A stretch of 39,367 nucleotides of DNA from an uncultured Bacilli bacterium (GTDB taxonomy: Bacteria > Bacillota_I > Bacilli_A > RF39 > UBA660). Shown here piece after piece: positions 7,529 to 16,605 of this stretch (its first letter is position 1; the number at the start of each line of letters is the position of its first letter). The DNA is taken from the NCBI GenBank assembly GCA_934177545.1, contig CAKPPI010000005.1, forward strand, positions 1 through 39,367. Reading direction: 5' to 3'. The notes under the pieces were generated by a model. The model saw only the letters and a list, made by a program, of their open reading frames with translations, was not told the origin of the DNA and did not search any database. Both the position numbers and the translations under genes were made by a program.

Positions 7529-8653
7529 TTAGTATGTTCTAATAGGCAAAACTAATTGAGTTAGTGTATCATCTTCACTACTTTTTAAAACAATGGGTTT
7601 TATTTCTCCTACAAATGACAATTCAACAGTATCTGTGGAAAAAGATTTTAAAGCATCCATCATATATCTAGCACTGAAAGAAATTTTAATATCTAAATCT
7701 CTATCTTTCTTAATAGACATTTTTTCTTCTACTCTACCAATTTCTGCACTTGATGATTTCATTATTAACATATCACCATTAGTTTCCATAGTAACTATAT
7801 TTTTATCTTTATCACTTGTTAAAATACTTACACGGTCAACTACATTGTAAAAATCATTTATATTAAAATGTAATTTTACTTGATCCTCTTTAGGTAATAA
7901 ATTAGAGGTATTTGGATAAGTACCATTTATTAATCTAGATTGAAATAATAAGCTTTGGTTTTTGAATAGTATTTTATTATTAAAGATATGTACTTCTATT
8001 TTTTCATCACCTTCACCTAATATTTTTGTAAATTCTACAAGGTTTCTACTAGGTATAACAATATTCATGTTTTCCTCAGAGCTTGTTGATAAAGGTATAA
8101 CTTTTCTTGCCAATCTGTATGAATCAGTTGCATTACATTCTAGTATATTGCCAATAATATTAAAGTTTATACCATTTAATATAGCTTTATTCTCATCTAT
8201 ACTAGTTGCAAACGCAGTTTGATTAACTATTTCCTTTAATACTGTTTTAGATAATTCAATATGGTTTTTACTTTCTACTAATTCAATAGATGGATATTCC
8301 TTTTCACTGATGCCATTTAAATTAAATTCACTGTTTTCAGTATATATTAATATCTTTAAATCATCTACTACTTCTATATTGATAAATGGATCAGGTAATT
8401 TTCTTACTATATCTAGTATATATTTACCTTGAATAATAATGCTGCCTTCTTCTTTTAAAATTATATTTTCATTGTCACATGGGATTGATGTTTCTATTGT
8501 AATATCATTATCACTGGCAGTAAGAGTTAATTTCTTTTTTGTAAGATGAAATTTGACACCGGCTAATACTGGTATTACGTTTTTTGTTGATATTGCTTTT
8601 GACACTTTATTAAGTGCTTCTAATAGTATTTCTTTTTTAATTGAAAATTTCAT
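7529..8653 (-). CDS. dnaN: DNA polymerase III beta sliding clamp
   Basis: Ring-forming processivity clamp for the replicative polymerase. 374 residues, the usual length, with three repeated clamp folds: MKFSIKKEILLEALNKVSKAI at the start, a middle domain around TAFATSIDENKAILNGINF, and the C-terminal hydrophobic-pocket ending LTQLVLPIRTY, closely like B. subtilis DnaN. The ATG follows AAGGAATATAAA. The gene lies directly downstream of dnaA across a 157-bp gap full of DnaA boxes and is closed by its own terminator, so it is not read through to recF by default. Confidence 0.97.
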   Translation of the reverse strand: MKFSIKKEILLEALNKVSKAISTKNVIPVLAGVKFHLTKKKLTLTASDNDITIETSIPCDNENIILKEEGSIIIQGKYILDIVRKLPDPFINIEVVDDLKILIYTENSEFNLNGISEKEYPSIELVESKNHIELSKTVLKEIVNQTAFATSIDENKAILNGINFNIIGNILECNATDSYRLARKVIPLSTSSEENMNIVIPSRNLVEFTKILGEGDEKIEVHIFNNKILFKNQSLLFQSRLINGTYPNTSNLLPKEDQVKLHFNINDFYNVVDRVSILTSDKDKNIVTMETNGDMLIMKSSSAEIGRVEEKMSIKKDRDLDIKISFSARYMMDALKSFSTDTVELSFVGEIKPIVLKSSEDDTLTQLVLPIRTY

Positions 8654-8810
8654 TTTATATTCCTTCTTTCTTTTCTTTTATTTATATATATTATTAATAT
8701 TAATACTGTGGAAACTGTGGAAAACTTTTAATTTTCTTTATATTATAACATATTAGCAATTTTTTTGCCTGTGGAAAACTTGTGGAAAACTCAACTTTTT
8801 CCACAGGTAA
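8654..8810. other. oriC, dnaA-dnaN part (DnaA boxes and AT-rich segment)
   Basis: Five DnaA boxes of the form TTTTCCACA or complement: 8707-8715 (GTTTCCACA type), 8716-8724, 8770-8778, 8781-8789 and 8797-8805. Two more sit in the end of dnaA (8833-8841, 8884-8892). Almost pure A/T at 8676-8705 and 8725-8759 would suit a DNA-unwinding element. A minus-strand TATAAT at 8747-8742 may be the dnaN -10. This corresponds to the incC side of the B. subtilis bipartite origin. The exact unwinding site cannot be fixed by eye. Confidence 0.8.
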
Positions 8811-10181
8811 CTATTTTAGGTCATTTGTTAACTTTTCCACAATACCTGCTAAGTCTTTATTATTTTTTACTTCTATTTCAATTTTTTCCACAGAATGCAT
8901 AACAGTAGAATGATCTTTACCACCAAATTCAGTTCCTATTTTGGGATATGACTCATTTGTTAACTTTCTACACATGTACATAGCTATTTGCCTAGGAAAG
9001 GCTATGTTACTACTCCTTTTTTTTGAACGAATATCTTCCACTGATATTTGAAAGAACTCGGCTACAATCTTTTGAATTCTTGCAATATCATTTTTTTCAC
9101 TCATTCCTTTATTAATAAAGTCTTTTAGTGCTTCAATTGCTAAGCTTAGGTTTATTTTTGAGCCTCCCATTATTGTTGAGTAAGCTACCAATCTTGTTAT
9201 TGAACCTTCTAGTTGTCTTACGTCACTTCCTATGTTTGAAGATATATATTCAATTACTTCCTCTGGAATTTCGGCTTCAAAGTTACCAGCTACTATTTTT
9301 TTTCTCAGAATCTCTTTCCTCAGTTCAAAGTCTGGTGGACCTATGTTTACCGTTAATCCCCAGCAGAATCTTGTTCTAAGACGTTCGGCTAGTAGTTTTA
9401 AGTCATTTGGTGATCTGTCTGATGATACAATTATTTGCTTACTATCATTATATAGATTAGTAAAAGTATGGAAGAATTCTTGTTGTGTTTGATTTGCTCC
9501 TCCTAAAAATTGTATATCATCAATTATTAGTACATCTATATTTCTATATTTGTTTTTAAAGAACTCTTTGTAATTAAAGTTGGTACCGTCTTGGTCTTTC
9601 CTATTTATACTAACAAAATCATCTCTAAATTGATCACTTGTTACGTACAAGACTCGTTTATTGGAATTTTGTGCTATATAGTTACCAATCGCATGCATTA
9701 AATGTGTTTTTCCGAGGCCACTATTACCATAAATAAATAGCGGATTATAAATTTTACCAGGATTTTCAGCTACTGACAAGGCCGCAGCTTGTGCAAACTT
9801 ATTACTGTTACCAACAATAAAGTTATTAAAGGTATAATTTTGATTTAAGTTTGATTTTTGCTTAAATTCAGGTGCCTCAGTACTTTCTTTTTCCTCTTTT
9901 TCCTTTATAGATTCTTCTTTTTCTTTAAATTCATCTTCTAGAAAGAATTCTAGTTCAAATGTTGTACCGGTTATTTTATTTAGAGCATTTTTTATTAAAT
10001 CTTGATAATTATCATGTAAATGTTTTTTATGTATAGACATTGGTACAATGATAATTGCTATATCGTCTTTTAAATCTTTAAGATTAACGTCTTGAAACCA
10101 CGTAGAAAAGGCAAGTGAAGAAAGTTCTTCTTTAATTTCTTTTAATACGTTATTCCATATGATGTCTACATTCAACTTCAT
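8811..10181 (-). CDS. dnaA: Chromosomal replication initiator DnaA
   Basis: AAA+ initiator that binds DnaA boxes and opens oriC. Starting at ATG 10181 gives 456 residues (MKLNVDIIWNNVLKEIKEEL); this start has AGGGGAG six bases upstream, whereas the possible start at 10208 adds nine atypical residues and no SD. Seen: domain I (STWFQDVNLKDL), a short charged domain II rich in Glu/Lys, Walker A GNSGLGKTH, Walker B LIIDDIQFL, and the domain IV signature GGKDHSTVMHSVEKI that reads DnaA boxes. It is flanked on both sides by DnaA-box clusters, so it likely represses its own transcription. Confidence 0.98.
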   Translation of the reverse strand: MKLNVDIIWNNVLKEIKEELSSLAFSTWFQDVNLKDLKDDIAIIIVPMSIHKKHLHDNYQDLIKNALNKITGTTFELEFFLEDEFKEKEESIKEKEEKESTEAPEFKQKSNLNQNYTFNNFIVGNSNKFAQAAALSVAENPGKIYNPLFIYGNSGLGKTHLMHAIGNYIAQNSNKRVLYVTSDQFRDDFVSINRKDQDGTNFNYKEFFKNKYRNIDVLIIDDIQFLGGANQTQQEFFHTFTNLYNDSKQIIVSSDRSPNDLKLLAERLRTRFCWGLTVNIGPPDFELRKEILRKKIVAGNFEAEIPEEVIEYISSNIGSDVRQLEGSITRLVAYSTIMGGSKINLSLAIEALKDFINKGMSEKNDIARIQKIVAEFFQISVEDIRSKKRSSNIAFPRQIAMYMCRKLTNESYPKIGTEFGGKDHSTVMHSVEKIEIEVKNNKDLAGIVEKLTNDLK

Positions 10182-10484
10182 CACTCCCCTGTTCACATAA
10201 ACCACCATTATGATACTCTAAAATGTGGAAAAAGGAAATAGAAAAAAGTAAAAAAAATTTATCCACAGGTTTTCCACAGAGTTTTCCACAAGTGAAATGT
10301 CGATATTTGCTGAATATTATGAGTTTTCCACAGTTTCCACAGATTTGTTTTGCACATGTGAATAATAGTTTTCCACACCCTGTTGAATCTGTGGATAACT
10401 ATGCTTTTCTTCTTTTTTATTAGCGTTTTTTTTGAGCTTTAAATCACTAAAATGAGAAATTATTAACAAGTCACTTAAATTTTC
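10182..10484. other. oriC, dnaA-rpmH part (eight DnaA boxes)
   Basis: DnaA boxes at 10224-10232 (-), 10259-10267 (+, perfect TTATCCACA), 10270-10278, 10282-10290, 10324-10332, 10333-10341 (GTTTCCACA), 10369-10377 and 10390-10398 (-, perfect). Spacings of 11-12 bp within the first cluster place boxes on one helix face. The gene direction switches here from leftward to rightward, as expected at a bidirectional origin. The dnaA promoter must lie in the same stretch but no clear hexamer pair could be chosen. A long open minus-strand frame here is not a gene. Confidence 0.92.
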
Positions 10485-10514
10485 TTGACAAATAAATCTG
10501 ATTATTATTATAAT
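10485..10514 (+). promoter_or_regulatory. Promoter of rpmH
   Basis: Consensus TTGACA (10485-10490), 18-bp spacer, TATAAT (10509-10514). The strongest-looking sigma-A promoter in the window. Confidence 0.85.
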
Positions 10515-10544
10515 AATGTAGATTTCATGTCTGGAGGTGGAAGT

Positions 10545-10673
10545 ATGAAGAGAACGTATCAACCAAATAAACGTAGAAGAGCTAAGAAACATGGATTTTT
10601 CGCTCGTAAAGTTTCAGCAGGTAAAATCTTAAATAGCAGAAGAAAAAAAGGTCGTAAAGAATTAGTAAAATAA
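10545..10673 (+). CDS. rpmH: 50S ribosomal protein bL34
   Basis: Small, very basic ribosomal protein of 42 residues beginning [18 protein letters not shown], which is diagnostic for bL34. The start at 10545 follows a strong GGAGGTGG; longer in-frame upstream extensions are not part of the protein. It is the first rightward gene beyond oriC in the conserved order rpmH-rnpA-yidC-jag. Confidence 0.97.
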   Translation: MKRTYQPNKRRRAKKHGFFARKVSAGKILNSRRKKGRKELVK

Positions 10674-10676
10674 ATT

Positions 10677-10700
10677 CCACTGTTTTCACAGTGGTTTTTT
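10677..10700 (+). terminator. Intrinsic terminator/attenuator between rpmH and rnpA
   Basis: CCACTGT, loop TTTC, ACAGTGG, then six T's. It begins three bases past the rpmH stop. Since no separate rnpA promoter is evident, it probably attenuates the downstream genes relative to rpmH. Confidence 0.9.
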
Positions 10701-10724
10701 ACTCTTTAGGAAAGGGGCTATAAT

Positions 10725-11057
10725 ATGAATAAGGATTATATAATAAAGGAAAGTAAGATATTTGATGAAATAATAAAGAAATGTCCATCTAAGAAGAATA
10801 AAAGTTTTATTGTATTTTATCGTACAAAAAAAGAATCTTTTTCTAAGTATGGGATTGCTGCCCCTAAAAAACTTGGAAAAGCTGTTACTCGTAACAAGAT
10901 GAAGAGAAGAACAAGAGCAATAGTATCAGATTTTCAAAAAAACTATAAAAATGCTTTTGATTGTATTATAATAATTAGGAGAGGTTCTTTAGATAAAAAA
11001 TATGAGTCATTGAAAGAAGAATTATTCAGTCTATTATTAAACATTAATAGTAAATAG
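10725..11057 (+). CDS. rnpA: Ribonuclease P protein component
   Basis: Basic protein that, with RnpB RNA, removes the 5' leader of tRNA precursors. 110 residues. Seen: the RNR signature block LGKAVTRNKMKRRTR (residues about 46-60) that binds the RNA, the preceding KYGIAAPKK strand, and the IIIIRRGS strand near the end. SD AAAGGGG precedes the ATG by 8-9 bases. Located after rpmH as in most bacteria. Confidence 0.95.
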   Translation: MNKDYIIKESKIFDEIIKKCPSKKNKSFIVFYRTKKESFSKYGIAAPKKLGKAVTRNKMKRRTRAIVSDFQKNYKNAFDCIIIIRRGSLDKKYESLKEELFSLLLNINSK

Positions 11058-11082
11058 AAATAGAGAAGGGAAATTATATCAT

Positions 11083-12009
11083 ATGAAAGAAAAGAAAAAT
11101 ACTAAAACTAGGAAATTATTAATTCTAGTTATATCAATATTTTTATTAACAGGATGTACTACAACTCTTGTTGATAGTAAAAAACAGGCAGTTAAGAATC
11201 CAGAAACAGGACAATCTTTAACAAAAAACATTTTGTGTCAACCCGAAAATGCCAAAACTGTTAAAATTTATGAGAAAAATAAAGTTAATGTTAAAAAATT
11301 ACCAAAATGTGATAACTTTAAAGTTACTTCAGGAGGTTATGAAGGATTATGGACATCGATTTTCGTAAAACCATTAGCTTTCATAATATTAAAATTAGGT
11401 AAGTTAGTTGGAAGTTTTGCTATCAGTATCATTATTATAACTATAATATTGAGATTTATATTATTTCCATTTACTAGAAAGATGGCTATTCAGTCAGAGT
11501 TAATGAAAAAAGCTAGCCCTGAATTAGAAAGAATTAGAAAAAAATATGAAGGAAAAACTGATGAAGCGTCAATGATGAAACAAAATCAAGAGATGTTAAT
11601 GGTTTATAAAAAATATAACTTTAATCCATTAAGTAGTTGTTTAGTTTCATTTATTCAATTGCCATTATTCTTAGCTTTCTTTGAAGCAATCAATAGAGTG
11701 CCAGCTATTTTTGAAGATAAATTCATTGGTTTACAATTAGGAACAACTCCAGTAGTTGGATTTGGAACTTCAACATTCTATGTTTACCTTATATTAATAA
11801 TTTTAATTGGAGCAACCACTATTTATACATTTAAGATGAGTGGAGCAACTAGTCAAGATCCATCTATGAAAATGATGCCAATAATGATGAGTATTATGAT
11901 TATTTTTACAGCATTATTTATGCCTTCAGCTTTAGGAATATATTGGGTAACTCAAAATCTATTTATGATTATACAAAATACTCTTACAGTTAAAGGAGCG
12001 AAAAAATAG
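11083..12009 (+). CDS. yidC: Membrane protein insertase YidC/OxaA (SpoIIIJ type)
   Basis: Inserts membrane proteins alone or with SecYEG. 308 residues: a lipoprotein signal with lipobox LLTGC (Cys25), then five membrane segments typical of Gram-positive YidC. The first conserved helix contains IILRFILFPFTRKMA with the essential groove arginine; a charged cytoplasmic hairpin follows (KKASPELERIRKKYEG); the final helices read GIYWVTQNLFMI. The external part before the first conserved helix holds two Cys (in NILCQP and LPKCDN) that might form a disulphide. One base separates it from jag, as in the usual yidC-jag pair. It lacks the long periplasmic domain of Gram-negative YidC. Confidence 0.95.
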   Translation: MKEKKNTKTRKLLILVISIFLLTGCTTTLVDSKKQAVKNPETGQSLTKNILCQPENAKTVKIYEKNKVNVKKLPKCDNFKVTSGGYEGLWTSIFVKPLAFIILKLGKLVGSFAISIIIITIILRFILFPFTRKMAIQSELMKKASPELERIRKKYEGKTDEASMMKQNQEMLMVYKKYNFNPLSSCLVSFIQLPLFLAFFEAINRVPAIFEDKFIGLQLGTTPVVGFGTSTFYVYLILIILIGATTIYTFKMSGATSQDPSMKMMPIMMSIMIIFTALFMPSALGIYWVTQNLFMIIQNTLTVKGAKK

Positions 12010-12010
12010 C

Positions 12011-12619
12011 ATGGAAAAACATAGATTTGTAGGAAAGACCTATGAAGAAGCTGTTAATAAGGCAAAGATTGAATTACAAGAGTTAGAAGAAAACTTAATA
12101 ATTAGGGTTATAGATGAGAAAAAATCATTACTTTCTAAGAAATGTGAAATAGAAGTAATTGAAAAAAGAGAAATTAAGAATTTCATTAAAGAAAAATTAA
12201 TTGCTATTTTAAGAGAAATGGGATATCAAGCAGAAGTAGAAGTTCAGGTTAAACAAGATATCCCTACGTATAGAATTTATTCTGATAATGATTCTTTACT
12301 TATAGGAAAGAGTGGAAAAAATCTAGATGCTCTTCAAATAGTACTTAGACAAATTGTTAATACAGAAACAGGAATTAATTATAGATTTTTTCTAGATGTA
12401 TCTGATTATAAAGAGAAAAATGAACATCATTTAGAGACTTTAGCAAAACGTTTAGCTAGAGAGGTAGTTACTACTAAAATAGAGGTAAAAATGGATTCTA
12501 TGAATTCTTATGAGAGAAGAATTGTTCATAATGTATTAACAAATAGTAAAAAAGTTTACACAGAGAGTGTAGGAGAAGAACCAAATAGATGTGTAGTTAT
12601 TAAACCAAGGGAAGATTAG
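12011..12619 (+). CDS. jag: RNA-binding protein Jag/KhpB
   Basis: Cytosolic KH-R3H RNA-binding protein, linked in Firmicutes to cell elongation and, through SpoIIIJ, to sporulation. 202 residues with the family's three domains in order: Jag_N (residues 1-50, GKTYEEAVNKAKIEL), KH (about 60-135, with IGKSGKNLDALQ as the GxxG loop), and R3H (about 140-200, with MNSYERRIVHNVL). One base after yidC, so co-translated with it. A weak terminator-like stem, GAAGA/TCTTC, overlaps its stop (12611-12634). Confidence 0.95.
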   Translation: MEKHRFVGKTYEEAVNKAKIELQELEENLIIRVIDEKKSLLSKKCEIEVIEKREIKNFIKEKLIAILREMGYQAEVEVQVKQDIPTYRIYSDNDSLLIGKSGKNLDALQIVLRQIVNTETGINYRFFLDVSDYKEKNEHHLETLAKRLAREVVTTKIEVKMDSMNSYERRIVHNVLTNSKKVYTESVGEEPNRCVVIKPRED

Positions 12620-12631
12620 TTCTTCTTTTTC

Positions 12632-12660
12632 TTTACTTTAAATTTAGTTTTTACTATAAT
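12632..12660 (+). promoter_or_regulatory. Promoter of the 12687 gene / mnmE operon
   Basis: TTTACT (12632-12637), a 17-bp spacer, then a perfect TATAAT (12655-12660). The first gene of the unit starts 26 bp downstream. Confidence 0.65.
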
Positions 12661-12686
12661 ATAGTCAAATTGAGGGAAGTGATATA

Positions 12687-13373
12687 ATGCAATGTAATAT
12701 TAATAAAATAAGTTTAGACGAACTAAAAGTAAAAAATCAAAGTGATTTAAAATCAATTCATGATAATATTGAATCTTTATTAGTCGAACCTAAGGTAATT
12801 GAATATCTAAGATGTTGTAAATTATTGGAAGAAAAACAATCATTTGGTAACTTTTTAACTGGTTTAGAATTAGGAGAAGATGGTACCTTATTTAATAAAT
12901 ATGATGATAATAAACAAAAAGGATTAAGTAGTACTCATTATGGATTATCAGTAATTCTTAGAAATGCTTTTAAATTATTGACGGATAGTGATATAAAATC
13001 TGTTTCCTATGATTCTATTTTAAAATATATAGCTAATGCTGAAGAAAAATTACATCAAATGAGATACATGGAAGGAGATAAAAAAGTTACTAATAGATAT
13101 GGGGTAGCAGTTTATGAAAATCCCAAAAACTATTCTTTGGTAGACTTTAAACAAATAATTCCAACTTTGACTCAAAGAAAATTAGAAATGAGTTATAATT
13201 TAACAGAAATTGTGGTTAATGAGTCAGCTAGAAAATTTGAAAGTTTAGATGACATATCTTTTGATGATAAATCTAACTTGTCTTCTAGGGAACAAGAAGC
13301 TTTTTTTGGTGAAGATGCCTTATTATCATTAGGTATAAAAAAGAATATAAAGGAGAAAGTTTATAAAATATGA
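12687..13373 (+). CDS. Unrecognised 228-residue protein at the head of the mnmE operon
   Basis: Not recognised. A soluble, mostly charged and probably helical protein without signal peptide or membrane segment. Features: an N-terminal Lys/Asp-rich helical stretch (SLDELKVKNQSDLKSI), Cys43-Cys44 in YLRCCKLLEE, a central block of short helices with KYIANAEEKLHQMRYMEG, then SLVDFKQIIPTLTQRKLEM and an acidic region near the C-terminus (SLDDISFDDKSN). The ATG has a good SD (GAGGGAAGTG). Its TGA overlaps the mnmE ATG by four bases (ATGA), so it is translationally coupled to a tRNA-modification enzyme. B. subtilis has no such gene between jag and mnmE. Codon use matches its neighbours, so recent transfer is not indicated. 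Confidence 0.85.
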   Translation: MQCNINKISLDELKVKNQSDLKSIHDNIESLLVEPKVIEYLRCCKLLEEKQSFGNFLTGLELGEDGTLFNKYDDNKQKGLSSTHYGLSVILRNAFKLLTDSDIKSVSYDSILKYIANAEEKLHQMRYMEGDKKVTNRYGVAVYENPKNYSLVDFKQIIPTLTQRKLEMSYNLTEIVVNESARKFESLDDISFDDKSNLSSREQEAFFGEDALLSLGIKKNIKEKVYKI

Positions 13374-14734
13374 TAAATTATGATGAAGATACAATAGCGG
13401 CAATTGCTACAAAGTTGGGGGTAGGAGCAATTTCTATTATTAGAGTAAGTGGAAAAGATGCTATACCTTTAGTAAATAAAATATTTAGTGGTAAAGACTT
13501 AGAGAAAGTAGATACACACACAATCAATTATGGTTATATAAAAAAAGGCAATGAAAAGGTAGATGAAGTTTTGGTAAGTATTATGAAAGCTCCAAAGACA
13601 TTTACTAGAGAAGATGTAGTAGAAATTAATTGTCATGGGGGAATAAATCCTACATTAGCAGTTTTTTCTTTGTTACAAGAAATAGGAGTAAGAGTAGCCG
13701 AGAAAGGTGAATTTACTAAAAGAGCTTTTTTAAATGGAAGAATAGATTTAACAGAGGCTGAAGCTATAATGGATTTAATTGATAGAAAAAGTGATAATCA
13801 ACGAAAACTAGCAATGAACTCCTTAGAAGGAAAATTAAAGAACTATATTCATTCATTTAGGGAGCCTCTAAAAAAATTGATAGCTAATATAGAGGTAAAT
13901 ATTGATTATCCAGAGTATTATGATATTGAAGAGGTAACCAAGAAAGATATAGAGAAAGAAGTAGAAAAGCTAATTCCAAAATTACAAAAGACAATAGAAG
14001 AAAGTAAAAGTCATCAAATAGTGAAAAGTGGTATAAAAACGGTTATTGTCGGAAGACCAAATGTAGGGAAAAGTAGTATTTTAAATACTTTAATTAATCA
14101 GGAAAAAGCTATAGTAACTGATATAGAAGGAACTACAAGAGATATAGTAGAAGGTACAGTTTTTATAAATGGAGTTGAATTATCGCTAATAGATACTGCT
14201 GGTATTAGGAATACTGATAATGTTGTAGAAAAAATAGGAGTAGAGAAAAGTCTTGAGTTATTAGAAAAAGCAGACTTAGTCTTAGCGGTATTTAATATAA
14301 ATGAAGAATTAACAAAAGAAGATAAAGAACTAATTGCTAAGCTTAATAAAGATAAGACAATAATTGTTTTAAATAAAGATGACTTAGCTAATAAAATAAA
14401 TAAATCTAATTTTGATTTTTATCATATTGTATCTACTAATACTAATTCTTTGGAAGGGATAAATTCTTTAAAGGATGAAATAACAAAGATGTTTTCTCTT
14501 GATATGTTAGAAGAAACTGATACATTCTTAGCTAACAATAGACAATTAACTTGTGCTAATAAAGCTCTTGAAACTTTATTAAAAATAAGAGAAAATATAA
14601 AAAGTGATTTACCATTAGAACTTATAGAAATAGATTTACAGGAAGTATTAAATGAACTAGGTACTATCACTGGTGAAGTTTATGATGAAGAATTACTTGA
14701 TACTTTATTTGAAAATTTTTGTGTAGGGAAGTGA
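13370..14734 (+). CDS. mnmE: tRNA modification GTPase MnmE
   Basis: With MnmG, makes the 5-carboxymethylaminomethyl group on wobble uridine 34 of certain tRNAs. 454 residues. Seen: the N-terminal folate-binding, TrmE-like domain starting with EDTIAAIATKLGVGAISIIR; the helical domain; a G domain with GRPNVGKSSILNTLI (P-loop), GTTRD (G2), DTAGIR (G3) and NKDD (G4); and the C-terminal ENFCVGK carrying the catalytic Cys of the F-C-[IV]-G-K signature. Starts inside the last codon of the upstream gene and is followed five bases later by mnmG. Its TGA stop confirms standard stop usage. Confidence 0.97.
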   Translation: MINYDEDTIAAIATKLGVGAISIIRVSGKDAIPLVNKIFSGKDLEKVDTHTINYGYIKKGNEKVDEVLVSIMKAPKTFTREDVVEINCHGGINPTLAVFSLLQEIGVRVAEKGEFTKRAFLNGRIDLTEAEAIMDLIDRKSDNQRKLAMNSLEGKLKNYIHSFREPLKKLIANIEVNIDYPEYYDIEEVTKKDIEKEVEKLIPKLQKTIEESKSHQIVKSGIKTVIVGRPNVGKSSILNTLINQEKAIVTDIEGTTRDIVEGTVFINGVELSLIDTAGIRNTDNVVEKIGVEKSLELLEKADLVLAVFNINEELTKEDKELIAKLNKDKTIIVLNKDDLANKINKSNFDFYHIVSTNTNSLEGINSLKDEITKMFSLDMLEETDTFLANNRQLTCANKALETLLKIRENIKSDLPLELIEIDLQEVLNELGTITGEVYDEELLDTLFENFCVGK

Positions 14735-14739
14735 TTTAG

Positions 14740-16605
14740 ATGAATTATGAAATAATTGTAGTAGGAGGAGGTCATGCTGGTTGTGAAGCTGCTCTTGCTT
14801 GTGCTAGAAAGAATCATAAGACATTATTAATAAGTGGAAATTTAGATAATATTGCTGATATGCCTTGTAATCCTTCGATAGGAGGACCTGCTAAAGGTAT
14901 AGTAGTAAGAGAAATAGATGCTTTAGGTGGAGAGATGGCTAAAAATACTGATAAAAGTTCTCTTCAGATGAAAATATTAAATACTAAAAAAGGAAAAGCA
15001 GTTCAAGCTTTGCGAGCTCAAGCCGATAAAGTTTTATATAAAAAGGAAATGCAAAAGACTCTAAAGAATCAAGAAAATTTAGATTTAATGGGAGCTTTTG
15101 TTGAAAATTTAATAGTTAAGGATGGCAAGATTGGTGGAGTTATTTTAGCTGATGGAACAGAAATCAATGCTAAAGCGGTAATATTAACTACTGGTACTTA
15201 TTTAAGAAGTTCTATTTTAATAGGTAGTAAGAAAAAGTCTGAAGGACCTCATGGAGAGAAAGAAAGTAAATTTTTAAGTACTAAATTAAAAGAATTAGGA
15301 TTTACTATTAAGAGATTAAAAACTGGTACCCCTCCAAGAATTGAAAGAAGTAGTATAGACTTTGATAAAGTAGCGATAGAGGAAGGTAGTAAAGAAAATT
15401 TAACTTTTTCTTATGATAACAACGATGCTTTAGCATATCACTATCAAATACCTTGTCATTTGGTTTACACCAATAGTAAAACTCATGAAATTATAAAAGA
15501 ACACTTAAAAGAATCTAGTATGTATGGTGGTTATGTTGAAGGAGTAGGTCCAAGATATTGTCCATCAATAGAAGATAAAGTAGTAAGATTTAGTGATAAA
15601 GAACGTCATCAATTGTTTTTAGAACCAGAAAGTTTATCATATGATGATATATATTTACAGGGATTCTCAACAAGTATGCCTGAGTATGTTCAAGAAGAAA
15701 TGGTTCATAGCTTAAAAGGATTAGAAAATGCTAAAATTTTAAGATATGCCTATGCAATAGAGTATGATGCTATTGATTCTAAACAAATTAAACGTAGCCT
15801 TGAAACAAAACTAATTGAAGGACTTTATACAGCTGGTCAAATTAACGGAACAAGTGGATATGAAGAAGCTGCTGGTCAGGGATTAATTGCAGGAATAAAT
15901 GCCAGTCTAAAAATAGAAGGGAAAGAGCCCTTGATTCTTAATAGAAGTGAATCATATATAGGTGTACTAATTGACGATTTAGTAACTAAAGGTGTAAAAG
16001 ATCCTTATAGACTCTTAACATCAAGAGCAGAGTATAGATTACTATTAAGAAATGATAATGCTGATTTGAGATTAAGAGACTATGGTTATCAAATAGGTTT
16101 AATTGATGAAGATACTTATAAGAAATTTAATGAAAAGAAAAGTAATATCGAAAAGATAATAAATATTTTAAATAGTGAAAAAATAACACCTACAAAAGAG
16201 ACTAATATATTATTAGAGAAGTTAGGAACAGCTCCTTTAAAAGATGGTATAACTCTATATGATTTATTGAAAAGACCAGAATTATCATTTAATGATATAG
16301 AAAATTTTAAAGAATTTCCTTATTCAAAAGCTGAAAAAGAAGAAGTAGAGATACAAATTCAATATGAAGGATATATTAAAAAACAAGAAAAAGATACTAA
16401 GAAATTGTTAGACTTAGAAAAAATAAAGATACCTGCTAATATTTCTTATGATGATATAAAAAATATTGCTAGTGAAGCTAGAGAAAAATTAAAGGCAGTA
16501 GAACCAGAAACACTAGCTCAAGCAGGTAGAATAAGTGGTGTTAACCCAGCCGATATTGCTATAATAATGGTTTATTTGAAAAAAGGGGAAAGAAAAAATG
16601 ACTGA
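14740..16605 (+). CDS. mnmG: tRNA uridine-5-carboxymethylaminomethyl(34) synthesis enzyme MnmG
   Basis: FAD-binding partner of MnmE (also called GidA). 621 residues, full length. Seen: the FAD dinucleotide fold VVGGGHAGCEAALA at the N-terminus, the signature GGPAKGIVVREIDALGG, the conserved block GTPPR, GQINGTSGYEEAAGQG (FAD-binding C-terminal signature), and the helical C-terminal domain that binds MnmE and tRNA, ending in a GVNPADIAIIMVYL block. It overlaps rsmG by eight bases. Confidence 0.97.
   Translation: MNYEIIVVGGGHAGCEAALACARKNHKTLLISGNLDNIADMPCNPSIGGPAKGIVVREIDALGGEMAKNTDKSSLQMKILNTKKGKAVQALRAQADKVLYKKEMQKTLKNQENLDLMGAFVENLIVKDGKIGGVILADGTEINAKAVILTTGTYLRSSILIGSKKKSEGPHGEKESKFLSTKLKELGFTIKRLKTGTPPRIERSSIDFDKVAIEEGSKENLTFSYDNNDALAYHYQIPCHLVYTNSKTHEIIKEHLKESSMYGGYVEGVGPRYCPSIEDKVVRFSDKERHQLFLEPESLSYDDIYLQGFSTSMPEYVQEEMVHSLKGLENAKILRYAYAIEYDAIDSKQIKRSLETKLIEGLYTAGQINGTSGYEEAAGQGLIAGINASLKIEGKEPLILNRSESYIGVLIDDLVTKGVKDPYRLLTSRAEYRLLLRNDNADLRLRDYGYQIGLIDEDTYKKFNEKKSNIEKIINILNSEKITPTKETNILLEKLGTAPLKDGITLYDLLKRPELSFNDIENFKEFPYSKAEKEEVEIQIQYEGYIKKQEKDTKKLLDLEKIKIPANISYDDIKNIASEAREKLKAVEPETLAQAGRISGVNPADIAIIMVYLKKGERKND

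Noticed and set aside
10317..10592. A 91-codon minus-strand open frame within oriC
   Set aside because: It lies over DnaA boxes and the rpmH promoter and start, and its translation resembles no protein family I recognise.
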